Shown here: positions 37,306 through 48,200 of the stretch, piece after piece
Layout of the letters: each line of letters starts with the position of its first letter
Position numbering within the stretch: position 1 is the stretch's first letter
Assembly: GCF_963678635.1 (NCBI RefSeq)
Contig: NC_087066.1
Coordinates: 19,189,996 to 19,253,995 of the forward strand
Direction: 5' to 3'
Length of the DNA: 64,000 nucleotides
From: Symsagittifera roscoffensis
Taxonomy: Eukaryota; Xenacoelomorpha; Acoela; Convolutidae
Notes under the pieces: generated by a model
What the model was told of the DNA's origin: nothing
Database searches by the model: none
The model's input: only the letters and a program-made list of their open reading frames with translations
Program-made: the position numbers and the translations under genes

Positions 37306-37712
37306 GTGACGTGCGAGAGGATGTTAGGATAAAGACCAAGTTGTATGTAATGTGTGATATGTGTGATATGTGTGTTATTTTATGTGATGTGTTATGTTAT
37401 TAAGATCCTGGTTAAGAAGGGGTTAGTGACCATGAACAACTGAATGACGATCTTAGGAATAGATCCAAAGTTTGGACTGTCCAATCTTAGGTCGAGTTCC
37501 AAAATTTTAGAGACCGGTTGATTTTAATAAATTTTAGGATAAAAATCTTCTTATCTGACTGTTTTTAGATAAATTTTAACGATATCTGTTAAGGTGAAAC
37601 TGACAAGTGTGATATTCATGACTTCTTTTCTAGATCCTGATTGATCATTTAATTGCTCACTTGAGTCAAAACCTTCAAATCAAATCAAATCAAATCGAAT
37701 CTGAAGAACAGT
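37306..37712 (+). other. Spacer between pol and the SGNH ORF
   Basis: AT-rich, noncoding, unlike the GC-richer ORFs on both sides. It has a short GTGATAT/GTGT repeat at about 37350-37400, a ttcttttctag stretch ending at 37633 that could serve as a splice acceptor, and a caaat repeat just before the start at 37713. It may supply a separate mRNA start or acceptor for the downstream ORFs. Confidence 0.4.
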
Positions 37713-39779
37713 ATGGAGAATTTCAAATTGGATGAATTGATGGACCTGACAGAGGCATATGTAGGACCGATGATAGATGCGATCTATCGTCGGCTAATGG
37801 ATCGAGACTTCGCTCTGGAGGACCCAGAGGTAGTCATGTTGCTGACCGCCCTGATCAACATTTTGGGTCATGACAACCGTGGGGACCGCCCCACGGAAGT
37901 CCTGTTGATGGCAGCATATGGAGAGAGGGGAGTGCTAGATCGCTCGAACATGAGAGTGATGAGGTGGAGAAACGGGGCTCTGTCAGGGAGTGAGTTGGCG
38001 AATGAGCCTGGATTAGGAAGTTCTAGGACTTACCAACCAGGTGAAATGCCTATGCCCTCCAAGCCCAAACCTGGGCTGACGAGAATGCACCAGGAGATGA
38101 ACAGCGAGGCTGCCTCGTCTGGTTCACCACTGAGAGCAGCTGTGCCACCAAAGAGGGCGAAAGCAGAACAGAAGGTTCAGACGAACCAAACCATACAAGA
38201 TCTTGATGGGATAAAGGACGAGCTGGAAAGAACGAAAAAGGAGCTGGACGAGGTGACTAAGACCATGCTCATCGCGGAGGACGACCGAGACATGTGGAAA
38301 AGATTGTTCGAAGACTGCAACAAAAAGCAGGGTCAAGAAATTGAGCGCTTGAGGCAGGACTACAAGGAGCGATCAGAACGGATGGCGTTAACTACAGCCG
38401 TGGAAAAAGCGATACCTGCAAGGAGTATTCCTCGTGGGCAGTCCCCGATAGAGCTCTTGACGCCTCGAGAAATGAGTCAGACAACGGGGACACGGCTCCC
38501 GACAGCAACAGATCGAGTGACAATCCCGGACCCTAGTGACACCTTGGGTGACCCCGTCGTGGAACAAACGGTGAGGAAGCTGATAGAGACAGCTGGACGA
38601 CTGGTCGCCAACAAGAATGCGCCAGGTTCCGGGGTGACTGCACCCTATGGAACGATCGATGACACGGGCAGAGTACGACTCTCCCAGACCGTGATCAGAC
38701 AGGGAATAAGTGACGTGACGCCACTAATGGGGAGCTCTAAGGCCCCAGAAAGAAGAATACAGAAGATGCCAGCGAAGAAAGTGTCACGTGTATTAGACGT
38801 ACAAAAGAACAATCAATTGAGATATAATTTCACGGGAGTTCCGGAGACAAATCCGAGAGCTTGCTTCAATCGAGCGACTTGGAACACGGTAGTAAATCTG
38901 CAACAACCGCCACTGGGGACATCACATCTGATACTGGGAGACAGCTTGGTCAGAGTACTATCGAATTTGAGGACCTCTTGGGTCACCACGGTGATGGCCT
39001 TCGGAGGAGCGACTATAGCCCAGTTATATCGGATGGTGGAACTAATGAATCCAGGGAGGATCCCCAGTGTGATGATCCAGGTTGGAACGAACAACATCTC
39101 GAGAAGTTCGGATGAGGAGGAAGCACTATGGGAATCGATGATGGTGTGCTTGTTTAATACTCTCTGGCAGAAGTTCAACTGCGCGGTACTGACCGTTTGC
39201 ACTGTGCCAATGAATACAAGGAGCTTGACAGCAGCAGGGAGAAGGCACAGCGAAGGAGTCGTCAGGTGGAATAACATCCTGAGGAATCTCGCAAGTCGGA
39301 ATGCCGGGAGAATGATCCTCATGGACATTAAACATCAGTTGAGAGCTATGGATCAGGCCAGGCTGACCACGGACGGTATCCACTTCGATAGTATAGAAGG
39401 ACAGGCTTGCCTGAACAGAAACTTCCAGGAGCGATTGGATGAGTTGGAGGTAGAACTCTTTGACACAGGAGTGCTGAGGGAAGAAGGAGCATCGAGCGAA
39501 ACGATGATTACCACCTTTGTGCCTCCTAACCTGGAAACACGCTTGGGGACGGTCCCGGCCGTCACGAATTATAGACAGCAGAGCTCCAGCGAACCAGGTC
39601 AAAGGACGGATGTTCAAGATCGATTTGGAGAAGCACCGGTAAGGAGGACCATCCATCCTCGGAGAAGACTAGGAGCTGTTAACCCAATCGAAGAGACAGC
39701 CAGCACGTCTAGATCGGACACAGATCGGAGACGACAAATACCAGTCGAGAGGAGAGACGCCCGGGCAGAGGCTTGTTGA
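37713..39779 (+). CDS. Coiled-coil / SGNH-hydrolase ORF (ORF1b of the element)
   Basis: Intact 688-codon ORF with an ATG after an A-rich leader. Residues about 160-235 form a charged heptad-like coiled coil (KDELERTKKELDEV). Residues about 405-580 look like an SGNH/GDSL hydrolase: block I LILGDSLVR with Ser411, block III VGTNNI with Gly458-Asn460/461, and block V DGIHF with Asp554 and His557. These are the residues expected for a Ser-His-Asp esterase. The C-terminal tail is Arg-rich and probably disordered. SGNH esterases are known as ORF1 domains of some non-LTR elements (CR1 type) and as host lipases or deacetylases. Here it sits between a Ty3-type pol and the giant ORF2. Its stop overlaps the next start (TGATG), suggesting coupled translation. 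Substrate unknown. Confidence 0.75.
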   Translation: MENFKLDELMDLTEAYVGPMIDAIYRRLMDRDFALEDPEVVMLLTALINILGHDNRGDRPTEVLLMAAYGERGVLDRSNMRVMRWRNGALSGSELANEPGLGSSRTYQPGEMPMPSKPKPGLTRMHQEMNSEAASSGSPLRAAVPPKRAKAEQKVQTNQTIQDLDGIKDELERTKKELDEVTKTMLIAEDDRDMWKRLFEDCNKKQGQEIERLRQDYKERSERMALTTAVEKAIPARSIPRGQSPIELLTPREMSQTTGTRLPTATDRVTIPDPSDTLGDPVVEQTVRKLIETAGRLVANKNAPGSGVTAPYGTIDDTGRVRLSQTVIRQGISDVTPLMGSSKAPERRIQKMPAKKVSRVLDVQKNNQLRYNFTGVPETNPRACFNRATWNTVVNLQQPPLGTSHLILGDSLVRVLSNLRTSWVTTVMAFGGATIAQLYRMVELMNPGRIPSVMIQVGTNNISRSSDEEEALWESMMVCLFNTLWQKFNCAVLTVCTVPMNTRSLTAAGRRHSEGVVRWNNILRNLASRNAGRMILMDIKHQLRAMDQARLTTDGIHFDSIEGQACLNRNFQERLDELEVELFDTGVLREEGASSETMITTFVPPNLETRLGTVPAVTNYRQQSSSEPGQRTDVQDRFGEAPVRRTIHPRRRLGAVNPIEETASTSRSDTDRRRQIPVERRDARAEAC

Positions 39780-39781
39780 TG
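39777..39781 (+). promoter_or_regulatory. TGATG stop/start overlap (termination-reinitiation site)
   Basis: The TGA of the SGNH ORF (39777-39779) shares its A with the ATG of ORF2 (39779-39781). Such overlaps are used for reinitiation in several retrotransposons and viruses. Here it implies that ORF2 is made from the same mRNA. A TTG in the ORF2 frame at 39773 is a less likely start. Confidence 0.6.
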
Positions 39782-42700
39782 GGGTCAAGGCTCATACCAT
39801 CTCCCTGGCATGTATACAAAGATGAAATAATGAAGCTGGATCTCCAGAGGGTGAGCTTCATCGAAGATGCAAGGAGGATGCTGAATGGAGCGAGGCTATC
39901 CGTCAGCAGACTGTACTCGATAACAGGCGTAGACTGGTTGGTAGCCGCTAGCATAAACTTCAGTTCCATGACAGCCTTGAGATTTGCTGACCTAGAGGGA
40001 CTGCCCTCTAATAACACAATGGGACCAGTGAATGCAAGACCATTGCAGGACGTTAGGTTAAATCATGATGAGGAGAATCGAGAAGAGAGACCGGGAAGAT
40101 TTCTGACAACGAGGGCGCCGATTGGACAACATGTGAAGATGTTCAGGCAGATGGCGACACCCCCGAGTCATGTGAAAGATAGAACATACCCGAAACAAGT
40201 GAGTCAAGATGGTGATGTCCAAAGGTACGGCGGATTGAAAGCAATAAAAAAAGATGAGTCAATCTTTGCCGCGTACGACAAAGCAGAAATGAGGAAGGCC
40301 AAGATTATGATAGTAGCGAATTCAGAGTTCGTGTACACTTCCAAGTCTCTGTTTTGGCCGGATGTCATAATGTTGGCAGCGGTCGATCTGGACCTACTGC
40401 AATCGGTATCTCTGGCTATAGGGGTATAAAGACAGACGGACATGAACCCAATTACGATCGTGTTTGCTGGCATCAATGACCATCTACACAGTAGAGGTTT
40501 TCTGAGCAGACTCAGAGATCCTACAACGGCAGAGAATGCTGTGTGGCCAGCGATAAAAGATATCCTTGAGTCGATGGGTGAAGTGGTGGATGCGACGAAG
40601 GAGGGGTCATTCACCAAGGTGACCCCGAGAGTAGTATTCGCGTTGTCTCCGGGGTATGCATATCTCCCGGATGGACTAAAATTCGTGTATGCGATCGTGA
40701 CCTTGCTTTCGGAAGGGAAATATGATGTGATCATATCAGCCCCAAATCGCATGATAGAGATGGAGAACCTGAAGCCACTCAGGGCTGAACTACCTGCAGT
40801 GTGGTCAGATATCTCGAACGCGATGAGAGGATTCAAGGACCATGCGCTGCACATGTTAGTGTTGGACGAGGTGCTGGGGTTGGAACTGTCCAATTTCAGT
40901 CGACAACTCAAACTGAAACCGGGAATAGACGACGACCATCGAGTAGTCGTAGCGATGTCCAACGACTTATGGTTCCGAGCAATGGAAGTGACAGGTGAAA
41001 ACACGAGAAGGAAAAATTCGCAAGAGACTAGAGCTCAATTGGAGGCGATGGTTTTGAGAACCAAACCGGAAGTCAACCAGTGGCTACACCTAAGTCCTAG
41101 AGTAGCGGCATTGGGTGCAGATGCTTTTGAGCAATCCCCTGTGATGATCACGAAGATCCATGCCTACTTGTTAAAGGAGGTGAACCTGGCGGAAAATGCT
41201 GGAGAAAAGACCGCTGAATTTGTGAACAGAATGTGTCAGATCACCCTGGAAACCTTCTGGACCCAGGAAGTGAGGGGACAGGAAGGCTTTGAACGGACGG
41301 ACAGCATGCTGGAAGGGTTGGGAGCCGGATGGACCGCGTCCTTTTTGGCAAAAGTCTACCCGAAAGTCTCTCATTACTTGATAAAGGAATTCCTCCAAGC
41401 AGTAGTGGAAGTGTCAATAGTGGAACTACTAGCCTTGTTCGTGACGTTTGGAGCAGAGAGCTTCGTGAAAGGACCGGCGATGCTGCTCAACGAAGGAATC
41501 CAGAACCTGCGGTTAGATGGGCTTCTAACACTGATTGCGATTACCCACGGAAACTTGGGAGGACTAATGAAATTGACACGTTGTCCAGAGCAGATGAGAG
41601 AGAGGGTGAGGAATTTGGATATGAAGAAATCCACGGACTCGTGGAACAAGATAAGAGACCTAAGACACACTCTTATCCAATATCTCTTACAACAAAATCG
41701 CTTTGGAACGGGAGAAGACGAGACTATCGAAAGAGAAGAAGATGTTAGACGACATGTTGGGGGCATGCCCCTGTTAACCAATCTGAGCTTGGCTATGAGA
41801 ACCAATCCCTTAGCATTGATCAGAGGAGCCAAGGAGTTTGTGACAGTGATCTATGGACCAGCAGTTACGTTTGCATTCCCTGACGTTAAGGTGGAGGCGT
41901 ATAGGGGGTCGGTGCTGCACCTGAACCTCATATCAGCAGTGGACGGTAGTGCACTAAACTGGTGTGAGCAACACACATTGCGGGAGCTCATGAGTGAAGA
42001 TCTGTTATTTGCGAAGATATCAGAGCCAGAGATGACAGTCATCAGTTTGATGATCATCTCCGTGATCGCATGCGAGAAGTAGAAAGAGGACACATCGAGG
42101 TGTTTCCGAAGCTTTGGAATTTGAGACCCTATGACAAAACGAATGGTGAGATAACCAGAGTGCCTCGTTTCGTTGCAGCATATCACAAGGTGAGAGAAGA
42201 GACGAAGGATTGGGGTGATTACGAGAAGCTGCCGGAAGAAATTCCCGAATTCCCTCTGATAAGAAGGATGTTGCTCGGAGCAGTCTCCGTGGTACAAACT
42301 CCTAGGTTGAGAGCATTTGAAGCCAATGAAAGGAGAATAGGGAATTTCGTGGGAACGATGGATCCATACTTTGTAGGGAGAAATGCCGCCGTGTTACAAT
42401 ACACACGATTTGCATATACGGATCAAGCGACGAGAAGGCGAATAAGCAACGCCGCGACTCCCAAGCCTGGAAGATTTGACGAGGAATGGGCGGGATTAGG
42501 CTTAGCTCCTATAAAGATGAGAGGCAGGACCGAACTGCCTGAGGCCTCCTTGATCCTGACTAGTGTGAAGCCGGAATTGAGAGTAGGAGGAACACTGCAG
42601 ACGAGAACCTTCCTAGCACCCTTCGGCTGCGAGGAGATCAAAGTGGTCCATGGAGAGGAGGAAGATGGATCAGCAGGCACACTGATCATACCGAAGTTTC

Positions 42701-45700
42701 TGGAAGGAACCGACAATGAGAAGCAAGGACCATCGAGCCCAAAGAAGGACATGTCAGAAGGAGATGATGGACAGGGAGGAAGCCGTCAAGCGGAAGAGCC
42801 CATGAAACAAGATGCAAGTCAAGCTGGTGGGGAAGACGACAGGGCATCGACAGGAGGAGTATCCAAACTGGATTTCAATATCTTCAGTGATCTTGAGAAC
42901 AACGCGGATACGTTGGAGAGGACTGAGCCAGCGGATGAAGGCATTTCGACACTGGAACCTCCGTCAGCCTTTAATGAAATGAAACGGAATTTGCCGGAGA
43001 GCAGCTCTCCTGGCAATTCAAGAAATAACGAACAAAAAATCCTCATGGAATCACCTAGAAGAGGAAGAATAGAAGGCTCAGCCAGAGTACCTTTCTTGGG
43101 AACGTTGCCCGAAGAGGAGTGGCAAGTACATCACCGAGACCATGAGAATAGGACGGGATGTAAATTGGACAGAGTGGCGTTCATGGAAGAAGTCTGGACA
43201 GTAGTTCAGAGCTATGGGACCCAGTCCATTTTGAAAACAGGTCTCAACCGACCGTTGATGCGGGAAGTCCTTGACAAACTTGATGAGTGTGAAGGGAGAT
43301 TGAGTGAGTTGTTGATTGACTCAGCCACTGATAAAAGTGAAGCGAACTCTCCCGTCAAGATGACACCGCAGGACGATAAAGGAGAGGTGGTGTATCTGTC
43401 AAGAACCAGGAAAGGAACGATGCGGTCGAAATTGGTGATTGATAAGATCAACGAGATGAAAATGAAGTTAGGCAGCAGAGTGATGCCGAGGAGAGTAGGA
43501 AAGACGAAGGTGGATTCGGAGATATCGATAAGAGCTGTCAATTCAGCGAAACGAAAACGAGTCGAAGAACCCATGGATTTGGGACAAGGTGATTATCAAT
43601 TACCTGGCACGAACAGAATGTTGACCGATGTAGCGATGGTGCCACCCATTCTCATGGCAGGGATAAAGTCAACAGGTTGCAAATCCAGGAGGGGTGACCG
43701 CACTCTGACTGGAGCAACCTTAGAAATGCAAATACTCAGCCAATGTGGAGAGAGCACAATGAAAGACTTTAAGCCATCTCCCATGAATCACGGAAAGGGA
43801 AGTGTCGCAGGACAACTAGTACCAGTGGAATATAACCGACTAACAGTGTCGGAGACTGTGTCGATAGATGAACCCACCCGTGGATACATGGAGAATTTAG
43901 AATACCGAAACTCGGCTAGAGGGTATGTCATGGCCCTGGAAAACGAAAAGGCCATGGAAGGTTATCTGGAGACGATGTTGCGAGGCACCACCCTCAAGCA
44001 GAAGGCGTACGGGACTCTAGCGTCGTCTGAGATACAGGCAGAAACGATGGAGCAGTTGGTGAGCCTTCCATGGAAAGCAGTGGTAATACGGTACTTCGAA
44101 GAAGAGATGAGGACTGCGCCAAGAATACACGCTCTCATGGCAGTACCTTACGTGAGAACCGAGTTACAACTGAGGTTTGCCTGGTGCATGATGGGACTGA
44201 CTCGCGAAGAATATGATTCGGAAGAAAGGAAGAGGTCAAAAGAAGAGAAGGTTTTCCTTATGACGAACCTGAGGGATCTGATAATCCAAGAGGAAGCAGC
44301 AGTAGCGTGTGCGAAGCGGAGAGACGCTCTCTGTTTCATTCGATTCATGTTAGTGCAAATTTCAGTACCTGCATTGAACACCTGTGTCAAGATGCTGAGG
44401 GAGGGCGATGAGCGAGCGAAAGCCTTACTCTTGCTAGCACTGCTGGATATGCAGCAAAGCAAACCGATGAGGGTGAATATGAAAGAAACCGAGGAGTTAG
44501 AGCCCATGAGAAAGATAGTCGAAATCAGTAAGTTTTCAAACAAGGAGCTGAGACTCACTAAAGAATCTATGGGGGCATTGTCGAAATCCAGTGAGTACTG
44601 TGGACCGATCAAGAAGAAGTCGTACAGCTACGTGTCCGGAATCATAGGGATAGCGTACAACCCTTTCCTGAGTGAAGACATACGTGATTGGTTCTTCGAT
44701 TATGAGCAGGCAGTGTTGCTAAGATTCTGGACGTCGAGAATTGTAACGATGAAGAGCGCTATCAATCCTCAGATCAAATTGGGACTGGTCTTGGAAGAAG
44801 AGGTGACTGCACCTTCCGTACCGAAAGCCGACAAAAGAGTGGAGTTTGGGTTGGGATTCTCGGATGAATTGCTGAGAACGAGCTTGGTGGTGGTGTGGGA
44901 ATTGATGAGGCCATCATGGTGTCCTAGTCCCAACGCTGACTCGATAATACGGGCGACACAAGACGTGCAGAGGGAGCTGAATGCAGACTGTAACCTGCGT
45001 GACCTGAACATCATATATAATGCGATGATAACGGCCTCTAGGAGCAACGGGGAAGATAAAGTGGAGTTGCCTGGCTGGGGACCAGAAGACTGGGTCAAAC
45101 CTGGTAGCTGTCTGGTGGAAGTCTGTGGACTGGAAGGTCACGTTTGTGGAGGTCTGGACTGTGTGAAAACCCTAGAAAGACAACACAAGCAATTGACGAT
45201 ATTGTTTGGGAAAGTCGTGATGAAAGCAAGGACGGAAACGGAACTGATCGCAGATTGCCATGGAGGAACCGAGGTGAATCTAGTGACTGCATTAGGATTC
45301 TACAGCATGTTTAGTTCTTTAGAGTCACTATTGAATCTAGAACAGAAACATGAGATGGTCACAGCAATCAGTGTAGAAGTACTCCCAGGAGTTCTGCAAA
45401 CCGAGCAGAAACACATAGGAAAATGGAGGGAAGCGATCGAGGCGGAAATGAACATCAGACACAGTGAGACTTATTGTAGACCGTCAGGAGCACGATATTT
45501 GGTGGGCTCGACATTGGCTCCAATGTGCAAGAGCAGATACCCGGTGCATTTTGTAGCTGTGGATGTAAAGAGTACGAGAACGATCGTGGATCAAGCCTTC
45601 TCAGTGCCAAAGGGTGTGAGACTAACGAGAATGTCCGAAAAATCTTACGAGTTGCTATGTAAGATGTTCTCAGCAGTTCCAGAGAGAACAAAGGAGGAGT

Positions 45701-46663
45701 TGGAAACGATACCTTGGAAGGAAGTTCATGGGATACGTGAGTGGGAATTTCAGTGACTTTGAGAGACAGAAACAGAGAGGATCAACTGTTACAGATTACA
45801 ATACAGTAGACGAGAATGATGAAGTCCACCGAGTGATCATGGAAGTGGAACCATTAAGGGAAGCTTCGGGAAAACGCAATTGGAGGAGCGTCATGTTGAC
45901 ACATGACGAGTTTCCCTGCCACTGCTTGCTGCAGACTTGGTGGTATCCCGAGCGTTGTAATCTGGTGTTGATCTGGGACTCTGGAGAGCTGCTCTCCATG
46001 GGTTTACCAGACTTATAACAGCCCATAACAATAGTGATAGTGGGAGTTATGATGGCGATACGATGGCTGGAAGCTCACGTAAGAGAGAACAATAGACAGG
46101 AAGCGCCAACGAGGGAACAGATGCGGAAATTGGATTGTCTGAAAGACTTAGATCTTTTTGAGACAATGTGCAAGATTCTAAACATTCCGAAGGAAGTGAA
46201 GAAGATATGGGCAAGTAGACGATTGATGCCATGGTTCAGAGCTAACATGACTGCATGGTTGTACGAATATGCTAAGAAGCATATGTCGAAGCACGGTAGA
46301 GTGTACAGTGAATATCAGCTGGACATTGGAGCAGGAGCTTTCAAGCGAGCTTTCGTGACTCATCGGAATGCAGTGACCACCGCTGTAAAGAGAATTTCCA
46401 GGACGAGTGAACGTAGTGGAAAGGAGAGGAAAGAGATGTTGAAGGAAGATTTGGAGAGAAACGTGACGTTGTGTCTCCACAACAGCTTCTGCCGAAACAG
46501 AGAATCTAACGTGGATCCCCTACCAAGTTGCAAACCGAGGGTAGAAGAGCAGAAGTGTTGGAGGACTGCTTCCAACAGCGTCAGGATAGCTACCGATGTG
46601 TTGCAAGACACAGAAACTGAGAGTGCAGAGTCAGTGTCACAGGAGGAAGAGATGGAACATTGA
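39779..46663 (+). pseudogene. Giant ORF2 of the element, copy B (few lesions); function unknown
   Basis: Four lesions split an ancestral ORF of about 2290 codons. They are TAA at 40427 (CAA in copy A), a one-base loss near 42050, a one-base gain near 45715, and TAA at 46016 (TCA in copy A). The longest open piece is 42070-45756, 1228 codons. The N-terminal 400 residues carry SGNH-like blocks: ANSEF with Ser182, GIND with Gly231/Asn233/Asp234, and GIDDDH with Asp384/His387. After that I recognise no family. Visible features are helical leucine-rich stretches, an acidic Ser/Gly-rich low-complexity region at about 42680-42920, and a basic SAKRKR motif at about 43550 that could be a nuclear signal. 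A Cys/His-containing tail lies at about 46480-46580. No RT, recombinase or polymerase motif is seen. Mainly third-position differences from copy A suggest it was under protein-level selection. Confidence 0.8.
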
Positions 46664-48127
46664 CAAACGGTCGAAAGAACAAGACGCGAAAAGAAACAAA
46701 ATTAGAAGAATTTAGAAGTTTTAGAACTTCTATACGATGAAAAAGAAGAAGACAAAGGAGTGACGAAAAAGAAGAATTTAAAACTCAGAATTGTTTTATG
46801 TGTGTGAAAAAACTCAAGTGAGAAACCAAGCAACCAAGTTGTAATTGAAAACTGAAACATTTAGTTGATCTTTGAACTTTAAAGAATTTGTTGCGTTTAT
46901 AAATTTGCATTTTGATTTTAGTTAGTGGCTTTAGAGACACTTACTTACTATTTATTTAGAAAAGCTTGAGTGAAAGAGTATATTTAAATATTCCAGCCTG
47001 CGTGACTGTTTTTAATCAACTAGGAGAATTGATCACTTTGTGGTGATATGAAAGGCTTGGGTAATCTCTCGAAGAGGGAGGTTGTTTCATTGTTCTTTCT
47101 AACCACAGAGTTTCTTAGTTTTAATATTCAGGACAATAACAAGCAAGATTTCCGAAGGGAGGGAGCATAGTAGGATAATTTTAGTTTGTTGCTTGGCAGG
47201 ACTGTCCTGCAAACCAACGTCTTTCAAAAATCTAGGAGGAGAAGTTTTTAGTCAGGACATTGACATTGGAAGTCAGAAAAGATGTTTTTTTATCTTAGGT
47301 CATATCCTCAATGTGCAGATTAATGAAAGAATTTGAAGGCTATAGTGATGTTGTATGATGCAATTTATATTCTGCAGTGAGTCGATATGACGCGGATAAA
47401 AGTAATTTCGTGCATTTTGGTAAATTCTTTTCGATGACACTGTACCGATTCTACGAACATTGCGAGATTCAATGAGGACATTGACCAGACTGTCCGGGGA
47501 GTATGTGACATTCGACCAGAATGGACAAAATGCAGATTCAGCAGATTTGGAATTTTAGCAGCGAACCTTCCGAATTGATGGTTTTCAGCGATTAACAACG
47601 TTATTGGGACGATTAGTCAAACGGTGAAGGTCAAGATATTCTGGTATTTTGAAATTTTGAAAATTCGAAGTATGACGTCATATTTCGGAGAAACGTCAGA
47701 TATGGCTATTTTTAGAGAAAAAACCGAAACGAAACACAACAACGATAGTTGCGATAGCGATAACAACGAAAATTGTGATTGAGAAACAACAACAAATTGC
47801 AGAAGTAGCAGATACCGTTCCGAGTTGCAACTATTGTGTCGCTACAATAGTTGCGAGGCCGTTGCGAACAACGGTGAAGGGTGGAAGGTAGCCTTCCGGA
47901 AGGAAGATAATAGTCTTATTACCCCGGATTCGAGAATCCGGAGGGGTCTCGGGACTGGAACTTTTATCATCTTATATAAACTTTTAGCTTCCCTATTATG
48001 TCCTGAATTGAATTTAATTAACATCTGAATTCATTCTGCTAAGATGAGAAGCTAGGAGTTGGGGGAAAGGGTTGATCCATCTCCGATGGAGATGATGATT
48101 TTTATCTACTGAACAAAAACAATAATT
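46664..48127 (+). repeat. 3' region of copy B, first part, with hairpin cluster
   Basis: Noncoding DNA following the ORF2 stop, shared with copies A, A' and the inverted copies. It contains the agaagttttagaacttct palindrome (46714-46731). A structured patch at 47820-47950 has four adjacent inverted repeats: 47827-47854, 47859-47874 (CGAA loop), 47892-47903 and 47921-47947. It is interrupted at 48127 by the CR1-like element and resumes at 52024. Confidence 0.8.
47827..47947 (+). other. Hairpin cluster in the 3' region of copy B
   Basis: gcaactattgt/acaatagttgc (47827-47854) is a perfect 11-bp stem with loop gtcgct. ccgttg/caacgg (47859-47874) closes a CGAA tetraloop. ccttccggaagg (47892-47903) is self-complementary. 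ccggattc/gaatccgg (47924-47941) forms a stem whose 3' arm plus following bases read aatccggaggggt, the motif repeated in the leader. It may act as RNA structure in the element transcript or as a DNA recognition site. Confidence 0.65.
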
Positions 48128-48200
48128 ACTACTACTACTACTACTAAAAGACTTCAATTACCATTTCTGGTATAAAATACAAACAAATTGAACTAAAAGA

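Noticed and set aside
37306-37712. 3' LTR of a stand-alone Ty3-type element ending after the macrodomain
   Set aside because: No matching direct repeat is found in the leader (27271-30175), and no TG...CA ends or polypurine tract are clear.
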